Source: a virus. From it: DNA of 64,000 nt. The notes under the pieces are model-generated. The model saw nothing but the letters and a program-made list of their open reading frames with translations. It did not search any database and was not told the origin of the DNA. This document shows positions 21,898 through 29,246 of this stretch, one piece after another (the stretch's first letter is position 1; each line of letters opens with the position of its first letter). Made by a program: the position numbers and the translations under genes. The DNA lies in the IMG/VR virus record IMGVR_UViG_3300025626_000007, positions 1-64,000 of that record; one strand, given 5' to 3'.

Positions 21898-22466
21898 TAA
21901 AACGCAAACGTAAACCAATGTCTGATGCCCAACGTGCCGCTGCGAGTGAAAGACTCGCAAAAGCACGAGAGGCTCGTGGTCATGATGGTTCCAAATCTGT
22001 CCATCCTTTATTGTTGGATATGGATGAGGATAGTCCGATACATTGGAGAAAGGTTCGCGAGTGGGTTAAAGAAATAGGTGTGGAACTTCGATCCAAGAAG
22101 GCACAACGACTGTCGAAGGATTCTAAGGAAAGACATGAGTATCAGACACTAGAGGTATATCTCGGAAACCTGAAAAGGTATCTCGACTCTAGTATCTGGT
22201 TAGATGCACGTTATGGAAGACATCGAGAAGGTAAGATGGGTACTGTCGTTCATGCTATTGCATACTTTCCTAGTGGTCGTCCCAAGAGAGTTGTGGGATG
22301 GTTTTATAAAGATATCGGTGAATATACCGAGGAGATGAAAGAGAATGACGATAGAATTTACGGTACCGAATCTGAGTACCGAAGAGACGAACACAAGCGA
22401 AAACTTCATGAACAAGAAGAGGTTCTCGAAGATGGTGGAGAGGACAGTTCGGAGTTCGGAACTTAA
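21891..22466 (+). CDS. conserved marine T4-like phage protein, 191 aa
   Basis: Starts MVVKRKRKPMSDAQRAAASE, a basic N-terminus like AT-hook or nucleic-acid-binding tails, which I recall from conserved cyanophage proteins encoded next to gene 33. A helical middle (HWRKVREWVKEIGVELRSKK) and a beta segment TVVHAIAYFPSGRPKRVVGW (about residues 118-137) follow, then an acidic tail. The function is unknown. Its 3' part overlaps the long start of gp33 by 122 bp. Confidence 0.7.
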   Translation: MVVKRKRKPMSDAQRAAASERLAKAREARGHDGSKSVHPLLLDMDEDSPIHWRKVREWVKEIGVELRSKKAQRLSKDSKERHEYQTLEVYLGNLKRYLDSSIWLDARYGRHREGKMGTVVHAIAYFPSGRPKRVVGWFYKDIGEYTEEMKENDDRIYGTESEYRRDEHKRKLHEQEEVLEDGGEDSSEFGT

Positions 22467-22617
22467 CTATATGGACTCTATTGTTCATATGTGTGAACAG
22501 AACAACATGGAAGTCGAAGATGTTAAGAAGTACTTGACACCTTCAATTATAGATTGTCTTGAAACCGAGGCAATGAATTTGAACTTCCTAGAGAAAACTA
22601 ATTCTCTGGATGTTTAA
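22345..22617 (+). CDS. 33: late transcription coactivator gp33
   Basis: The C-terminal part YMDSIVHMCEQNNMEVEDVK followed by KYLTPSIIDCLETEAMNLNF matches the T4 gp33 family, which bridges host RNA polymerase and the gp45 clamp for late transcription. It lies next to gene 32; in T4 the two genes are also close. The frame is open from ATG 22345 (90 aa). A shorter start at 22408 (69 aa) would shrink the 122-bp overlap with the previous gene; neither has a perfect ribosome site. The many TATAAATA promoters in this window are its expected targets. Confidence 0.82.
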   Translation: MTIEFTVPNLSTEETNTSENFMNKKRFSKMVERTVRSSELNYMDSIVHMCEQNNMEVEDVKKYLTPSIIDCLETEAMNLNFLEKTNSLDV

Positions 22618-22625
22618 AATAACAC

Positions 22626-22654
22626 TTGACTTATGTGTATAAATAGGTTAGAAT
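22626..22654 (+). promoter_or_regulatory. sigma70-type promoter of gene 32
   Basis: TTGACT (22626-22631), 17-bp spacer, TAGAAT (22649-22654), 90 bp before the gene 32 ATG. The spacer contains a late promoter. Confidence 0.75.
22638..22645 (+). promoter_or_regulatory. T4-type late promoter of gene 32
   Basis: TATAAATA followed by GG, inside the spacer of the sigma70 promoter. This gives gene 32 both early/middle and late expression, as T4 gene 32 also has. Confidence 0.65.
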
Positions 22655-22743
22655 ACTATGGTACAATCAAGAAACATTTGAAAATACGCTGTGTAAAAAA
22701 ACTGTAAATAAACTGAAAACGCTGAACATACTGGAGAAAACAT

Positions 22744-23664
22744 ATGTCTTTTGCAAACCTAAAAAGTCGTTCTACCGACATTTCTAAATTAGTATCTGCC
22801 GCTCAAGAAGCATCTGGTACTAACACCAAAACCAATAAGTACGATGACGAACGTAAGTGGAAACCAACCGTTGATGATAACGGCAATGGTTACGCAGTAG
22901 TCCGTTTCCTTCCTGCAATGGAAGGTCAAGATATGCCTTGGGTACGATATTGGGATCACGGATTCAAAGGCCCTCAAGGTCAATGGTACATCGAGAAATC
23001 GTTGACTACCATCGGTCAGAAGGATCCTGTATCCGAACTGAATTCACGTCTGTGGAACTCGGGTATCGAAGATGACAAAGAAACTGCACGTAAACAGAAG
23101 CGCCGTCTTCACTACGTGTCTAATATCCTTGTGGTAAACGATCCTGCAAACCCATCGAACAATGGTAAAGTATTTTACTATGAGTTTGGTAAGAAGATCT
23201 TTGACAAGATCATGGATCTGATGCAACCACAATTCCCTGGCGAGACTCCGGTCAATCCTTTCGACTTCTGGAATGGTGCTGACTTCGAACTGAAGATTCG
23301 TAATGTTGCGGGTTACCGTAACTATGATAAGTCGGAGTTCAAGTCCACTTCTGCATTGTTTGATGCGGATGAGACTAAACTCGAAGCCACTTATAATCAA
23401 CAGTATGATTTGGGTGAGTTCGTAGATCCTGCTAACTTTAAAACCTATCAGGAATTAGAGTCACGTCTGGAATTGGTATTGGGTACTGCGGTAGGTGCTA
23501 ACACCACTATCCGTAATGAAGCATTAACTCAGACTGCGGAAGCGAACGTTGGACGTTCTGCACCACAACCAGAGATTGTTTCTGCTCCTGCACCAACGGT
23601 AGGTGCTGTCGCGGAGGAAGATGACACACTATCTTACTTTGCGCAGATGGCACAGGAAGACTAG
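22744..23664 (+). CDS. 32: single-stranded DNA-binding protein gp32
   Basis: A 306-residue protein (T4 gp32 has 301). The N-terminal region MSFANLKSRSTDISKLVSAA is the cooperativity part. The OB core includes YAVVRFLPAMEGQDMPWVRY (about residues 50-69) and WYIEKSLTTIGQKDPVSELN, then KVFYYEFGKKIFDKI. The acidic C-terminus (EEDDTLSYFAQMAQED) recruits replication proteins. Only H72 remains of the T4 zinc site: the three Cys are S86, a deletion and S97. It coats replication and recombination intermediates. The A/T-rich 89-base leader may serve autogenous control. The gene ends at a strong terminator. Confidence 0.93.
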   Translation: MSFANLKSRSTDISKLVSAAQEASGTNTKTNKYDDERKWKPTVDDNGNGYAVVRFLPAMEGQDMPWVRYWDHGFKGPQGQWYIEKSLTTIGQKDPVSELNSRLWNSGIEDDKETARKQKRRLHYVSNILVVNDPANPSNNGKVFYYEFGKKIFDKIMDLMQPQFPGETPVNPFDFWNGADFELKIRNVAGYRNYDKSEFKSTSALFDADETKLEATYNQQYDLGEFVDPANFKTYQELESRLELVLGTAVGANTTIRNEALTQTAEANVGRSAPQPEIVSAPAPTVGAVAEEDDTLSYFAQMAQED

Positions 23665-23670
23665 TAACAC

Positions 23671-23696
23671 GGGGGGACGCAAGTCCCCCTTTTTTT
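23671..23696 (+). terminator. rho-independent terminator after gene 32
   Basis: GGGGGAC (23672-23678), GCAA loop, GTCCCCC (23683-23689), then seven T (23690-23696). It stops gene 32 transcripts before the opposing tape-measure gene, whose stop overlaps the T tract. Confidence 0.9.
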
Positions 23697-25839
23697 ATGC
23701 TACAGCATAAGTCCTATCATTATAATCAACTGTTGGTTGATTCTGTGTCATAATCGCAGCAGTACTTTGATTGTTGTTGGTAGTCACGTTCTGTGACGAT
23801 GGTGCAACTACGGTAACTGCGTTTCTACCACTAGAACGTGCATTCTCTCTAGACATATTATCAACATCCATACCACGATTCTTTTTGATTGTTTCAATCT
23901 TTGCGAGTTTATTATCTGTGTTAGACAAGATGCGTTGTCCATATGCGCCGGACTCTTCTAGATCCATACCCTTGTACTTACCAGTAGACTTGATCTTTCG
24001 CAGTTTCTCTTCGTCTCTGAGCAATCTTTCTTCGGCACGGAGATCCATGTCTGCCTTTGCTTTGGCACGTTTCTCTGCTTTGGTCTTCTGTTTGGCGATG
24101 TATGCAGGATCGTCTTGATCTTTAATGAATGCCATAGTCTCTGCGTCAACTGGTTTCTTAGGATTAGTCTCTGCTTTGGCAACCGTCTTCATTACTTTAA
24201 TTGTCTCGGCATCCACTTCTTGGGTTGATGCAGCTGCCGCAGTTGGTGTTGCTACAGGTGTTGTCTCTGGCGCGACTGGTACTTCTTCATCCGAAGAGAA
24301 TGGATTCAACTTACCAAAGAATCCAGTAACCATATCTATACTAGGTAACTTACCTTTGATCCACTCAATAGCATCATCGATCAATCCAGAAAGCATGGCA
24401 CCTATGTCCTTAACAGATTCCATGAAGTCGAATCCTTCCCACCATGCTTTGGCGGCATCCATCATCTCACCTAGTTTTTCTCCCGGCCGCCTGATGAAGT
24501 CTTCGATCTCAACCATAATAGAGGAGAACATTTCTTCGAATGTAAACGAGTCTAAGAATGCTGATATCTTATCACCCCCTAACATACCTACTACCCAAGA
24601 GAGACCGTCTTTAAGAATATCCACCACACTAAAGATGGCGGCATTAAATCCCGCAGTAAGGAATGACATCACACCACCAATTATGTCACCTAACTTAAAC
24701 TTGTCTATTGATGCCTTGATTCCTGCATAGAGACCAATAGCAATAGTTAAAGGCCAACCTAATATTTTACCAAGTGCAGTGAATGCTCTGAATAATGAGG
24801 GAGCAATTGCTTTCATCTTCGTAATGACACCACCCATCTTACTAGTGGTATCCTTTAGTGTTTTACTTGTATCGCTTGCACCAAATAGTGCAGTCTTTGC
24901 TTTACTGAATGCATCACCAATTGCTTTGAATGGTTTCATAATGGCATCTTTCAATGCAGTTATCTTACCACCAATCATAGCGAAGAACCCAGTAACCGCT
25001 GTCTTAATTTTCCCAAACTGTGCTACAATCTTGGATGACTTAAAAGAATCCTTCAAATTTTCCACTGTCGTAAGGATTCCAAGGGCAATTCCTTTGACTG
25101 GTTTCATAATGGCATCTTTGAATGCAGTTATCTTGCCGCCAATCTTAGTGAAGAACCCACCAATGCTAGTGAAGAACCCAGTAACCGCTGTCCTAATGCT
25201 GAGTAATTTCTTTACGAACGAATTTGTATTGACAACTGCTTTACCGTCTACACCTAACTTGAATGAATTTAGAAATTTAGTGAACTTGGGGAATGCAAAT
25301 TTCTCGGAGAACCATGCCGATAAAGATCCTTTTAACTTATTAAATCCCTCCGTCATTTTCTTCATAACGTTTGAACCGAGTGCCTTATCAATTCCCAGTC
25401 TAATAACGTTACCTAGCGAGGTGATTATTTTCTTCATTGTGTTTCCGAAGAAATTAAAAGTACCCTTTACCACCTTACCGAGATCTTTGATGACACCGAA
25501 CCATCCTTGAACAAGACCATTAACAAAACCTGCGAAAGCAATACCAATTGTCGCAAGAGAACCAAGACCACTAAAGGCACCCTCTATCTCTGGTGTTGCA
25601 CCACCAGAAGGTGCAGGTGTTGCACCCCCTGACTTCTTATTACCATCACGCCTTGCTTCTTCGTTGTCACCGCGAGAACCTCTGAACTCTGCCAGAACTT
25701 CTTTCATAGTCTTATGTAACGAGGCATCATTGCGCAGACCTTCTGATCCTTGCTTTATAATCTGCTCGTTCTGCTGACCATTCGTGGATTGCAACGAATT
25801 GATTGCATTCTCTAGGGCATATGGTTTGTTTTCTGGCAT
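23695..25839 (-). CDS. 29: tail tape measure / tail-length protein (gp29 counterpart)
   Basis: A 714-residue protein with the composition of tape measures. It has a charged N-terminus, a long amphipathic and hydrophobic middle (IGIAFAGFVNGLVQG near 97-111, repeated FFTKIGGKITAFKDAIMKP units near 228-310), more membrane-like helices, and a charged Ala/Lys-rich tail. The repeat GGKITAxKDAIMKPxKxI occurs twice, suggesting internal duplication. It lies just downstream of the frameshift-linked chaperone-like genes, the standard place for a tape measure. T4 gp29 is 590 aa. The long plus-strand open frames opposite it are shadows of its composition. Confidence 0.8.
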   Translation of the reverse strand: MPENKPYALENAINSLQSTNGQQNEQIIKQGSEGLRNDASLHKTMKEVLAEFRGSRGDNEEARRDGNKKSGGATPAPSGGATPEIEGAFSGLGSLATIGIAFAGFVNGLVQGWFGVIKDLGKVVKGTFNFFGNTMKKIITSLGNVIRLGIDKALGSNVMKKMTEGFNKLKGSLSAWFSEKFAFPKFTKFLNSFKLGVDGKAVVNTNSFVKKLLSIRTAVTGFFTSIGGFFTKIGGKITAFKDAIMKPVKGIALGILTTVENLKDSFKSSKIVAQFGKIKTAVTGFFAMIGGKITALKDAIMKPFKAIGDAFSKAKTALFGASDTSKTLKDTTSKMGGVITKMKAIAPSLFRAFTALGKILGWPLTIAIGLYAGIKASIDKFKLGDIIGGVMSFLTAGFNAAIFSVVDILKDGLSWVVGMLGGDKISAFLDSFTFEEMFSSIMVEIEDFIRRPGEKLGEMMDAAKAWWEGFDFMESVKDIGAMLSGLIDDAIEWIKGKLPSIDMVTGFFGKLNPFSSDEEVPVAPETTPVATPTAAAASTQEVDAETIKVMKTVAKAETNPKKPVDAETMAFIKDQDDPAYIAKQKTKAEKRAKAKADMDLRAEERLLRDEEKLRKIKSTGKYKGMDLEESGAYGQRILSNTDNKLAKIETIKKNRGMDVDNMSRENARSSGRNAVTVVAPSSQNVTTNNNQSTAAIMTQNQPTVDYNDRTYAVA

Positions 25840-25845
25840 TGCATC

Positions 25846-26037
25846 TTATCCATTTTGTTGTTCTTGTTTAATTCGGTCATTCTCTTCCTTCACATAATCA
25901 ACTAACATACTAACGTATATCTCCCTTTCCCACGGCATCATTGTCTCTATTTCTGCTAGACTATAATTATGATGTTGCATCAACGAAAAGTTAGTCTTAT
26001 AATGATTGACTAAGTTATCGTGAGAAAGGTTTAGGAT
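25846..26037 (-). CDS. frameshift extension ORF, tail-assembly-chaperone-like second part
   Basis: The open frame entered by a -1 slip at 26037-26043 adds 63 residues (ILNLSHDNLVNHYKTNFSLM, then QHHNYSLAEIETMMPWEREI and a charged helix) after the gp26/gp51-like protein. Its only ATG, at 25980 (44 aa, MQHHNYSL), has no ribosome site. A stand-alone conserved ORF with this sequence type follows gp26-like genes in related phages as far as I recall. It ends 7 bp before the tape measure start, as the T part of lambda GT does. Confidence 0.65.
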   Translation of the reverse strand: MLNLSHDNLVNHYKTNFSLMQHHNYSLAEIETMMPWEREIYVSMLVDYVKEENDRIKQEQQNG

Positions 26038-26738
26038 AAAAAATCCTGCATCCCCTTCAATACCACCGTGTTAGTCTCTCCGCAACTTTCGCAAGCAAAC
26101 CTTTCGGTGTGCATTAGGGCTGGCATTGCTTCGAGGTAGTCACCAACTTTCTTAAACTGTTCTTGTGTCATTGACTCGATGAACTCTAGCACTTCGGCAT
26201 GGGTTGCATCTTTAGTGTCGGTTCGTTCGTCTTCGGTTAGGATCGCGGCAATGGAGTTGGCAACTAAACCAAATCCTACCTCTATCTGATTACCTTCAAA
26301 GTTTGTATTCTTTACTTGATTATACTTCGGATATGTCATCTCCAAACTAATATCATCTGTTAACTGTATGATGTTACTGACACCTTCGGGAACAATAACC
26401 TTGATAGACGATATATCAATAGGTCGTTCGTTCTGATGTTCGCATTCAGTACACTTCAATAAGATTGTTGATGATTCGCCTACTGACTTTGATCTGACTT
26501 GAGTAAACATATACTCAATATCAAATGTTGTTAAGTCTCCCTCATCAATGTCTTCGTATACACACGCAAGTAGAGTATCGACTACTGCGCCTAACGTTTG
26601 TTTCTGATCACCTGTCTCGAATGCTATCATCAATACCTTCTCTTCCTTTACTAAGTAAGGGCGGTACTTGATCTTCTGTCCTGATGATGGTATAATCAAT
26701 TCATACTTTGGTGTTGCGTTTAGTTTTGGTAATGCCAT
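26031..26738 (-). CDS. 26: baseplate hub assembly protein, gp26/gp51-like (T4_baseplate family)
   Basis: I use ATG 26738 (MALPKLNATPKYELIIPSSG), six bases after GGAG; a start 12 bases earlier would overlap that site. The 235-residue product has the T4_baseplate family (PF12322) pattern: YRPYLVKEEKVLMIAFETGD (about residues 25-44), then CTECEHQNE and a matching ACESCGE pair near the C-terminus that could bind zinc. It is expected to help assemble the hub with the tape measure. The last codons GAT TTT TTA TCC stop contain a -1 slippery heptamer. Confidence 0.8.
   Translation of the reverse strand: MALPKLNATPKYELIIPSSGQKIKYRPYLVKEEKVLMIAFETGDQKQTLGAVVDTLLACVYEDIDEGDLTTFDIEYMFTQVRSKSVGESSTILLKCTECEHQNERPIDISSIKVIVPEGVSNIIQLTDDISLEMTYPKYNQVKNTNFEGNQIEVGFGLVANSIAAILTEDERTDTKDATHAEVLEFIESMTQEQFKKVGDYLEAMPALMHTERFACESCGETNTVVLKGMQDFLS
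26037..26043 (-). promoter_or_regulatory. candidate -1 programmed frameshift site
   Basis: On the minus strand T TTT TTA, a canonical X XXY YYZ heptamer in the gp26-like frame, two codons before its stop. An internal AAGGGGA lies about eight bases upstream, like the stimulatory site of dnaX. Confidence 0.7.
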
Positions 26739-26753
26739 AATATTCTCCAATAA

Positions 26754-27482
26754 TTAACCAAATAATTTTGCAAAGACTCCGCTTATCGCACCACGTGCAA
26801 TATCTTCGCCTTCTTTAGTGTAGTCACCGACCACACTTTCCCAATCAGTGTACGACAATTGTACACTCAATTCCATCACACCTTCTTCACCATTTCCCAA
26901 TGTTTGATCGGTCAATGTTGTTGGATAACACTCCAACAGGTTGCATGTGTATGTAGTCTTCATAGAAAAAGAACCACCGAGATCTAGTTCACCTTGCGAG
27001 AGGTCAAATGGCCCCACGTTCGGTAATCTGTTTCTTAGGAACGATGGTATCTTATCTACAAATCCCAATTGTTTCTTAATAAGACTTAATCTCAGACCTC
27101 TCTCCAAGGTCGAAACCTTAACATCCCGCACATATTCATCGAAGTACCCAATCTCTCGGGTAACAGGATCATGTGCTAACGCTTGCCATGCTTCGAAGTA
27201 CTGACGAACCACGTGGTTATTTGCCACAAGGAATGTCATGGATATATCAGTAGTTGCATAACCATTTGCGATCTTGCGCATGGTCGTACCCATCTGATAA
27301 TCAACAGAGGTTATCTGTCTGCCCGGCAATGAAGCAACTGTACAGAATAGATTTAATTCTCTTGCATCTACCGAGAAGTTTGGTAGTTGAGGTAATTGCA
27401 CCATGAACTGGTTTGCTTTCGCAAGTCCACCCGAACCACCTATTTGACCCTTTAGGTCTTCTATCGAAAATCCTGCACTCAT
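26754..27482 (-). CDS. 54: baseplate tail-tube initiator (gp54-like)
   Basis: The 242-residue product has the tube-protein-like fold pattern: NQFMVQLPQLPNFSVDAREL, then ASLPGRQITSVDYQMGTTMR (about residues 50-69) and a strand-rich end VMELSVQLSYTDWESVVGDY, as in gp54/gp19-related proteins. T4 gp54 is 320 aa and starts tube polymerisation on gp48. It is encoded in the minus late block with the tape measure, while gp48 lies on the plus strand. A role as another tube-like cap cannot be excluded. Confidence 0.7.
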   Translation of the reverse strand: MSAGFSIEDLKGQIGGSGGLAKANQFMVQLPQLPNFSVDARELNLFCTVASLPGRQITSVDYQMGTTMRKIANGYATTDISMTFLVANNHVVRQYFEAWQALAHDPVTREIGYFDEYVRDVKVSTLERGLRLSLIKKQLGFVDKIPSFLRNRLPNVGPFDLSQGELDLGGSFSMKTTYTCNLLECYPTTLTDQTLGNGEEGVMELSVQLSYTDWESVVGDYTKEGEDIARGAISGVFAKLFG

Positions 27483-28063
27483 CGTATCATCTGCCTACTA
27501 TCGTAATGAACCTTGTAACTGTTTCGTTTACGGAATTGTGCGGTCGGTAGAAAGATTGCAATCTCCCACTCAGGTGCAGGTACTTCCGCAAAACGACTAG
27601 TGACCTGAGAGTTCAAATAATGTTTTACACATGGTTTGAAGTATCTCAGGTTCGAAGATTTCTTTAACATTCGGTATGTCAATGAAAACTTTGCATCGTC
27701 TGTCAACTTACTACCTTGAATGTCCATGAGGTTGGCAAAGAATTGCATCCTCAACTTGGGTGGAAGGTAGTGTAGATTCAATCCTAAGAATCCACCCTTC
27801 GCAGGCCCAATGACAATCACCAATGGAAATTCATCATAGTATGGTAGTTTGTCTTTATGTTTAGGATCATAGGTAAACATGAACATACCACCAATGATCT
27901 GTTTAGATCTTGCCTTGAGAGGTTCTTCCTTCATCAAAGCTTCACGGTTGATACTACGCATGTTCTGTGCTTTCTTCAGAAACCAAGCACGACTTTCATC
28001 GGTGCGTGGTTTAATACCCGCACGGAATGCTTGTCGTTCTAATCTGTTAAAAATTTCAGACAT
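27479..28063 (-). CDS. conserved phage structural protein, 194 aa
   Basis: A pattern I recall from marine T4-like phages: GGMFMFTYDPKHKDKLPYYD (about residues 58-77), then FPLVIVIGPAKGGFLGLNLH and YLPPKLRMQFFANLMD. It likely sits in the baseplate or tail, given the gp54 neighbour, with which it overlaps by 4 bp. No T4 gene name can be given. It is driven by the late promoter at 28091-28098. No catalytic motif is visible. Confidence 0.65.
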   Translation of the reverse strand: MSEIFNRLERQAFRAGIKPRTDESRAWFLKKAQNMRSINREALMKEEPLKARSKQIIGGMFMFTYDPKHKDKLPYYDEFPLVIVIGPAKGGFLGLNLHYLPPKLRMQFFANLMDIQGSKLTDDAKFSLTYRMLKKSSNLRYFKPCVKHYLNSQVTSRFAEVPAPEWEIAIFLPTAQFRKRNSYKVHYDSRQMIR

Positions 28064-28089
28064 GTGTCTTCCTGTTAAAATCCATGTCT

Positions 28090-28692
28090 TTATTTATATG
28101 TTTTCCCATGAACCCCCCAATCTTTTTCTCTGAGTATAAAGTCGGGTTTGACGAAATCTATAAACTTAGATATAGGGTCTGTGGTGAGATTCCACTCAAG
28201 GAAGTTTGCATACTTCTTGTTTGCAAAAAAAGAACGGACGGTATCTTCATGTTCCTCTCTATCATTACGGAACCATTCCAACATCTCATCGTGTTCGAGG
28301 TCATGATATTCGCAACAACGTCTCATGTAGTCACCGTCTTTGTGTCTACGTTTACTGTCCAACCATGCTTCCATCTCGCGAGTCTGCAATATGAAATAAG
28401 AATCTGGATGTTCGTTGTAGATCCTCTGGAACCACTTGACACCATCTACCCACGCATATTCACGATGGAAAAACAAATCACTGTATACTTGTGCATGATC
28501 AATAGAACTCATCACATATTTGTTTTCGTCAACATTCTGTCCCATCTGTTGTGCGAGCATCAATGGTTCCCTAGTCACTGCATCCATACAGGAATAGTGC
28601 CATGACCTATATCCTGATGATTTGAACAACTCGTGGAATGACGTGGTTGCAATCTTGTTCATTCCTATAAAATATACTTTCTTGTTAATCAC
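28090..28692 (-). CDS. sulfotransferase-like protein
   Basis: MINKKVYFIGMNKIATTSFH contains the PAPS-binding 5'-phosphosulfate loop (about residues 10-21, GMNKIATTSFHE). SYFILQTREMEAWLDSKRRH (about 98-117) matches the second PAPS-binding part, with R and S after a beta strand. The 200-residue size fits single-domain sulfotransferases of marine phages. It could sulfate a glycan or protein, extending the list of modification enzymes. Its start overlaps the gp4 gene by 4 bp. Confidence 0.72.
   Translation of the reverse strand: MINKKVYFIGMNKIATTSFHELFKSSGYRSWHYSCMDAVTREPLMLAQQMGQNVDENKYVMSSIDHAQVYSDLFFHREYAWVDGVKWFQRIYNEHPDSYFILQTREMEAWLDSKRRHKDGDYMRRCCEYHDLEHDEMLEWFRNDREEHEDTVRSFFANKKYANFLEWNLTTDPISKFIDFVKPDFILREKDWGVHGKTYK
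28091..28098 (-). promoter_or_regulatory. T4-type late promoter (minus strand)
   Basis: TATAAATA reading leftward, 28 bp before the ATG at 28063; it overlaps the 3' end of the sulfotransferase gene. Likely drives the minus block 28063 to 23695. Confidence 0.7.
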
Positions 28693-29195
28693 TTCTTTCT
28701 CTTATACGGTTTCATTTTCTTCAATGGTTTAATTGGTTTCTTTCCTAATGGTTTGGGTAGTATCCCCATAGCCCTTAGTTTATGTTCGTCCCATATTTCA
28801 AAGTGCCATCCTCTATCCGCAACGTACTTCTCGGTTGCTGTCCACTTACTTATATTCTTAATATATGTCAGTGTTTCGTTGAGTACCTGTCTCCGAGGTC
28901 TTCCTTGTCCGGACTTAGGTTTGACAGTTTCTTTGTGTGGTTTGACTTCGATCAGTACAGTGCGTCCATCCTTATACTTGACCATGAAGTCCATGAAATA
29001 ACGATGGGGACGCTTGTCAGTCTCGCAAATATATGGTATAATAACTTCTTCACTTACCCAACCAACCACATTGGGATTGTCGTCACACCATATCATGACA
29101 GCCTTTTCCCATCCCGAACGATACACCACATTCTTGGGATCACCAAGATACTTGGATTCATTCCGGATTTTGTATTTTCCTTTGTAAGTTTTCAT
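28689..29195 (-). CDS. 4: head completion protein gp4 (nuclease fold)
   Basis: The 168-residue product resembles T4 gp4 (150 aa). The TnsA-like endonuclease fold is visible as NVVYRSGWEKAVMIWCDDNP (about residues 23-42), YFMDFMVKYKDGRTVLIEVK (about 66-85, the D...E-x-K active site) and a helix with QVLNETLTYIK. The C-terminus is very basic. It trims or caps the packaged DNA end before tail joining. It starts the minus block; a CATAAATA late-type promoter lies at 29229-29236. No clear ribosome site precedes its ATG. Confidence 0.82.
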   Translation of the reverse strand: MKTYKGKYKIRNESKYLGDPKNVVYRSGWEKAVMIWCDDNPNVVGWVSEEVIIPYICETDKRPHRYFMDFMVKYKDGRTVLIEVKPHKETVKPKSGQGRPRRQVLNETLTYIKNISKWTATEKYVADRGWHFEIWDEHKLRAMGILPKPLGKKPIKPLKKMKPYKRKK

Positions 29196-29202
29196 ATAAA
29201 TA
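29195..29202 (+). promoter_or_regulatory. T4-type late promoter
   Basis: TATAAATA followed by G, 44 bp before the gp48 ATG. It overlaps the start codon of the oppositely oriented gp4 gene. Likely drives the plus-strand baseplate genes. Confidence 0.7.
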
Positions 29203-29228
29203 GTTTTAAAGTTTTAAAGATTTTAACC

Positions 29229-29236
29229 TATTTATG
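29229..29236 (-). promoter_or_regulatory. variant late promoter (minus strand)
   Basis: CATAAATA reading leftward, followed by GG, 34 bp before the gp4 ATG. It diverges from the plus-strand late promoter only 26 bp away. Confidence 0.45.
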
Positions 29237-29246
29237 GATCGGATAA

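Noticed and set aside
24125-25510. Two long plus-strand open frames (201 and 243 residues)
   Set aside because: They lie opposite the tape measure gene, have hydrophobic low-complexity products and no ribosome sites. The tape measure on the minus strand explains the openness.
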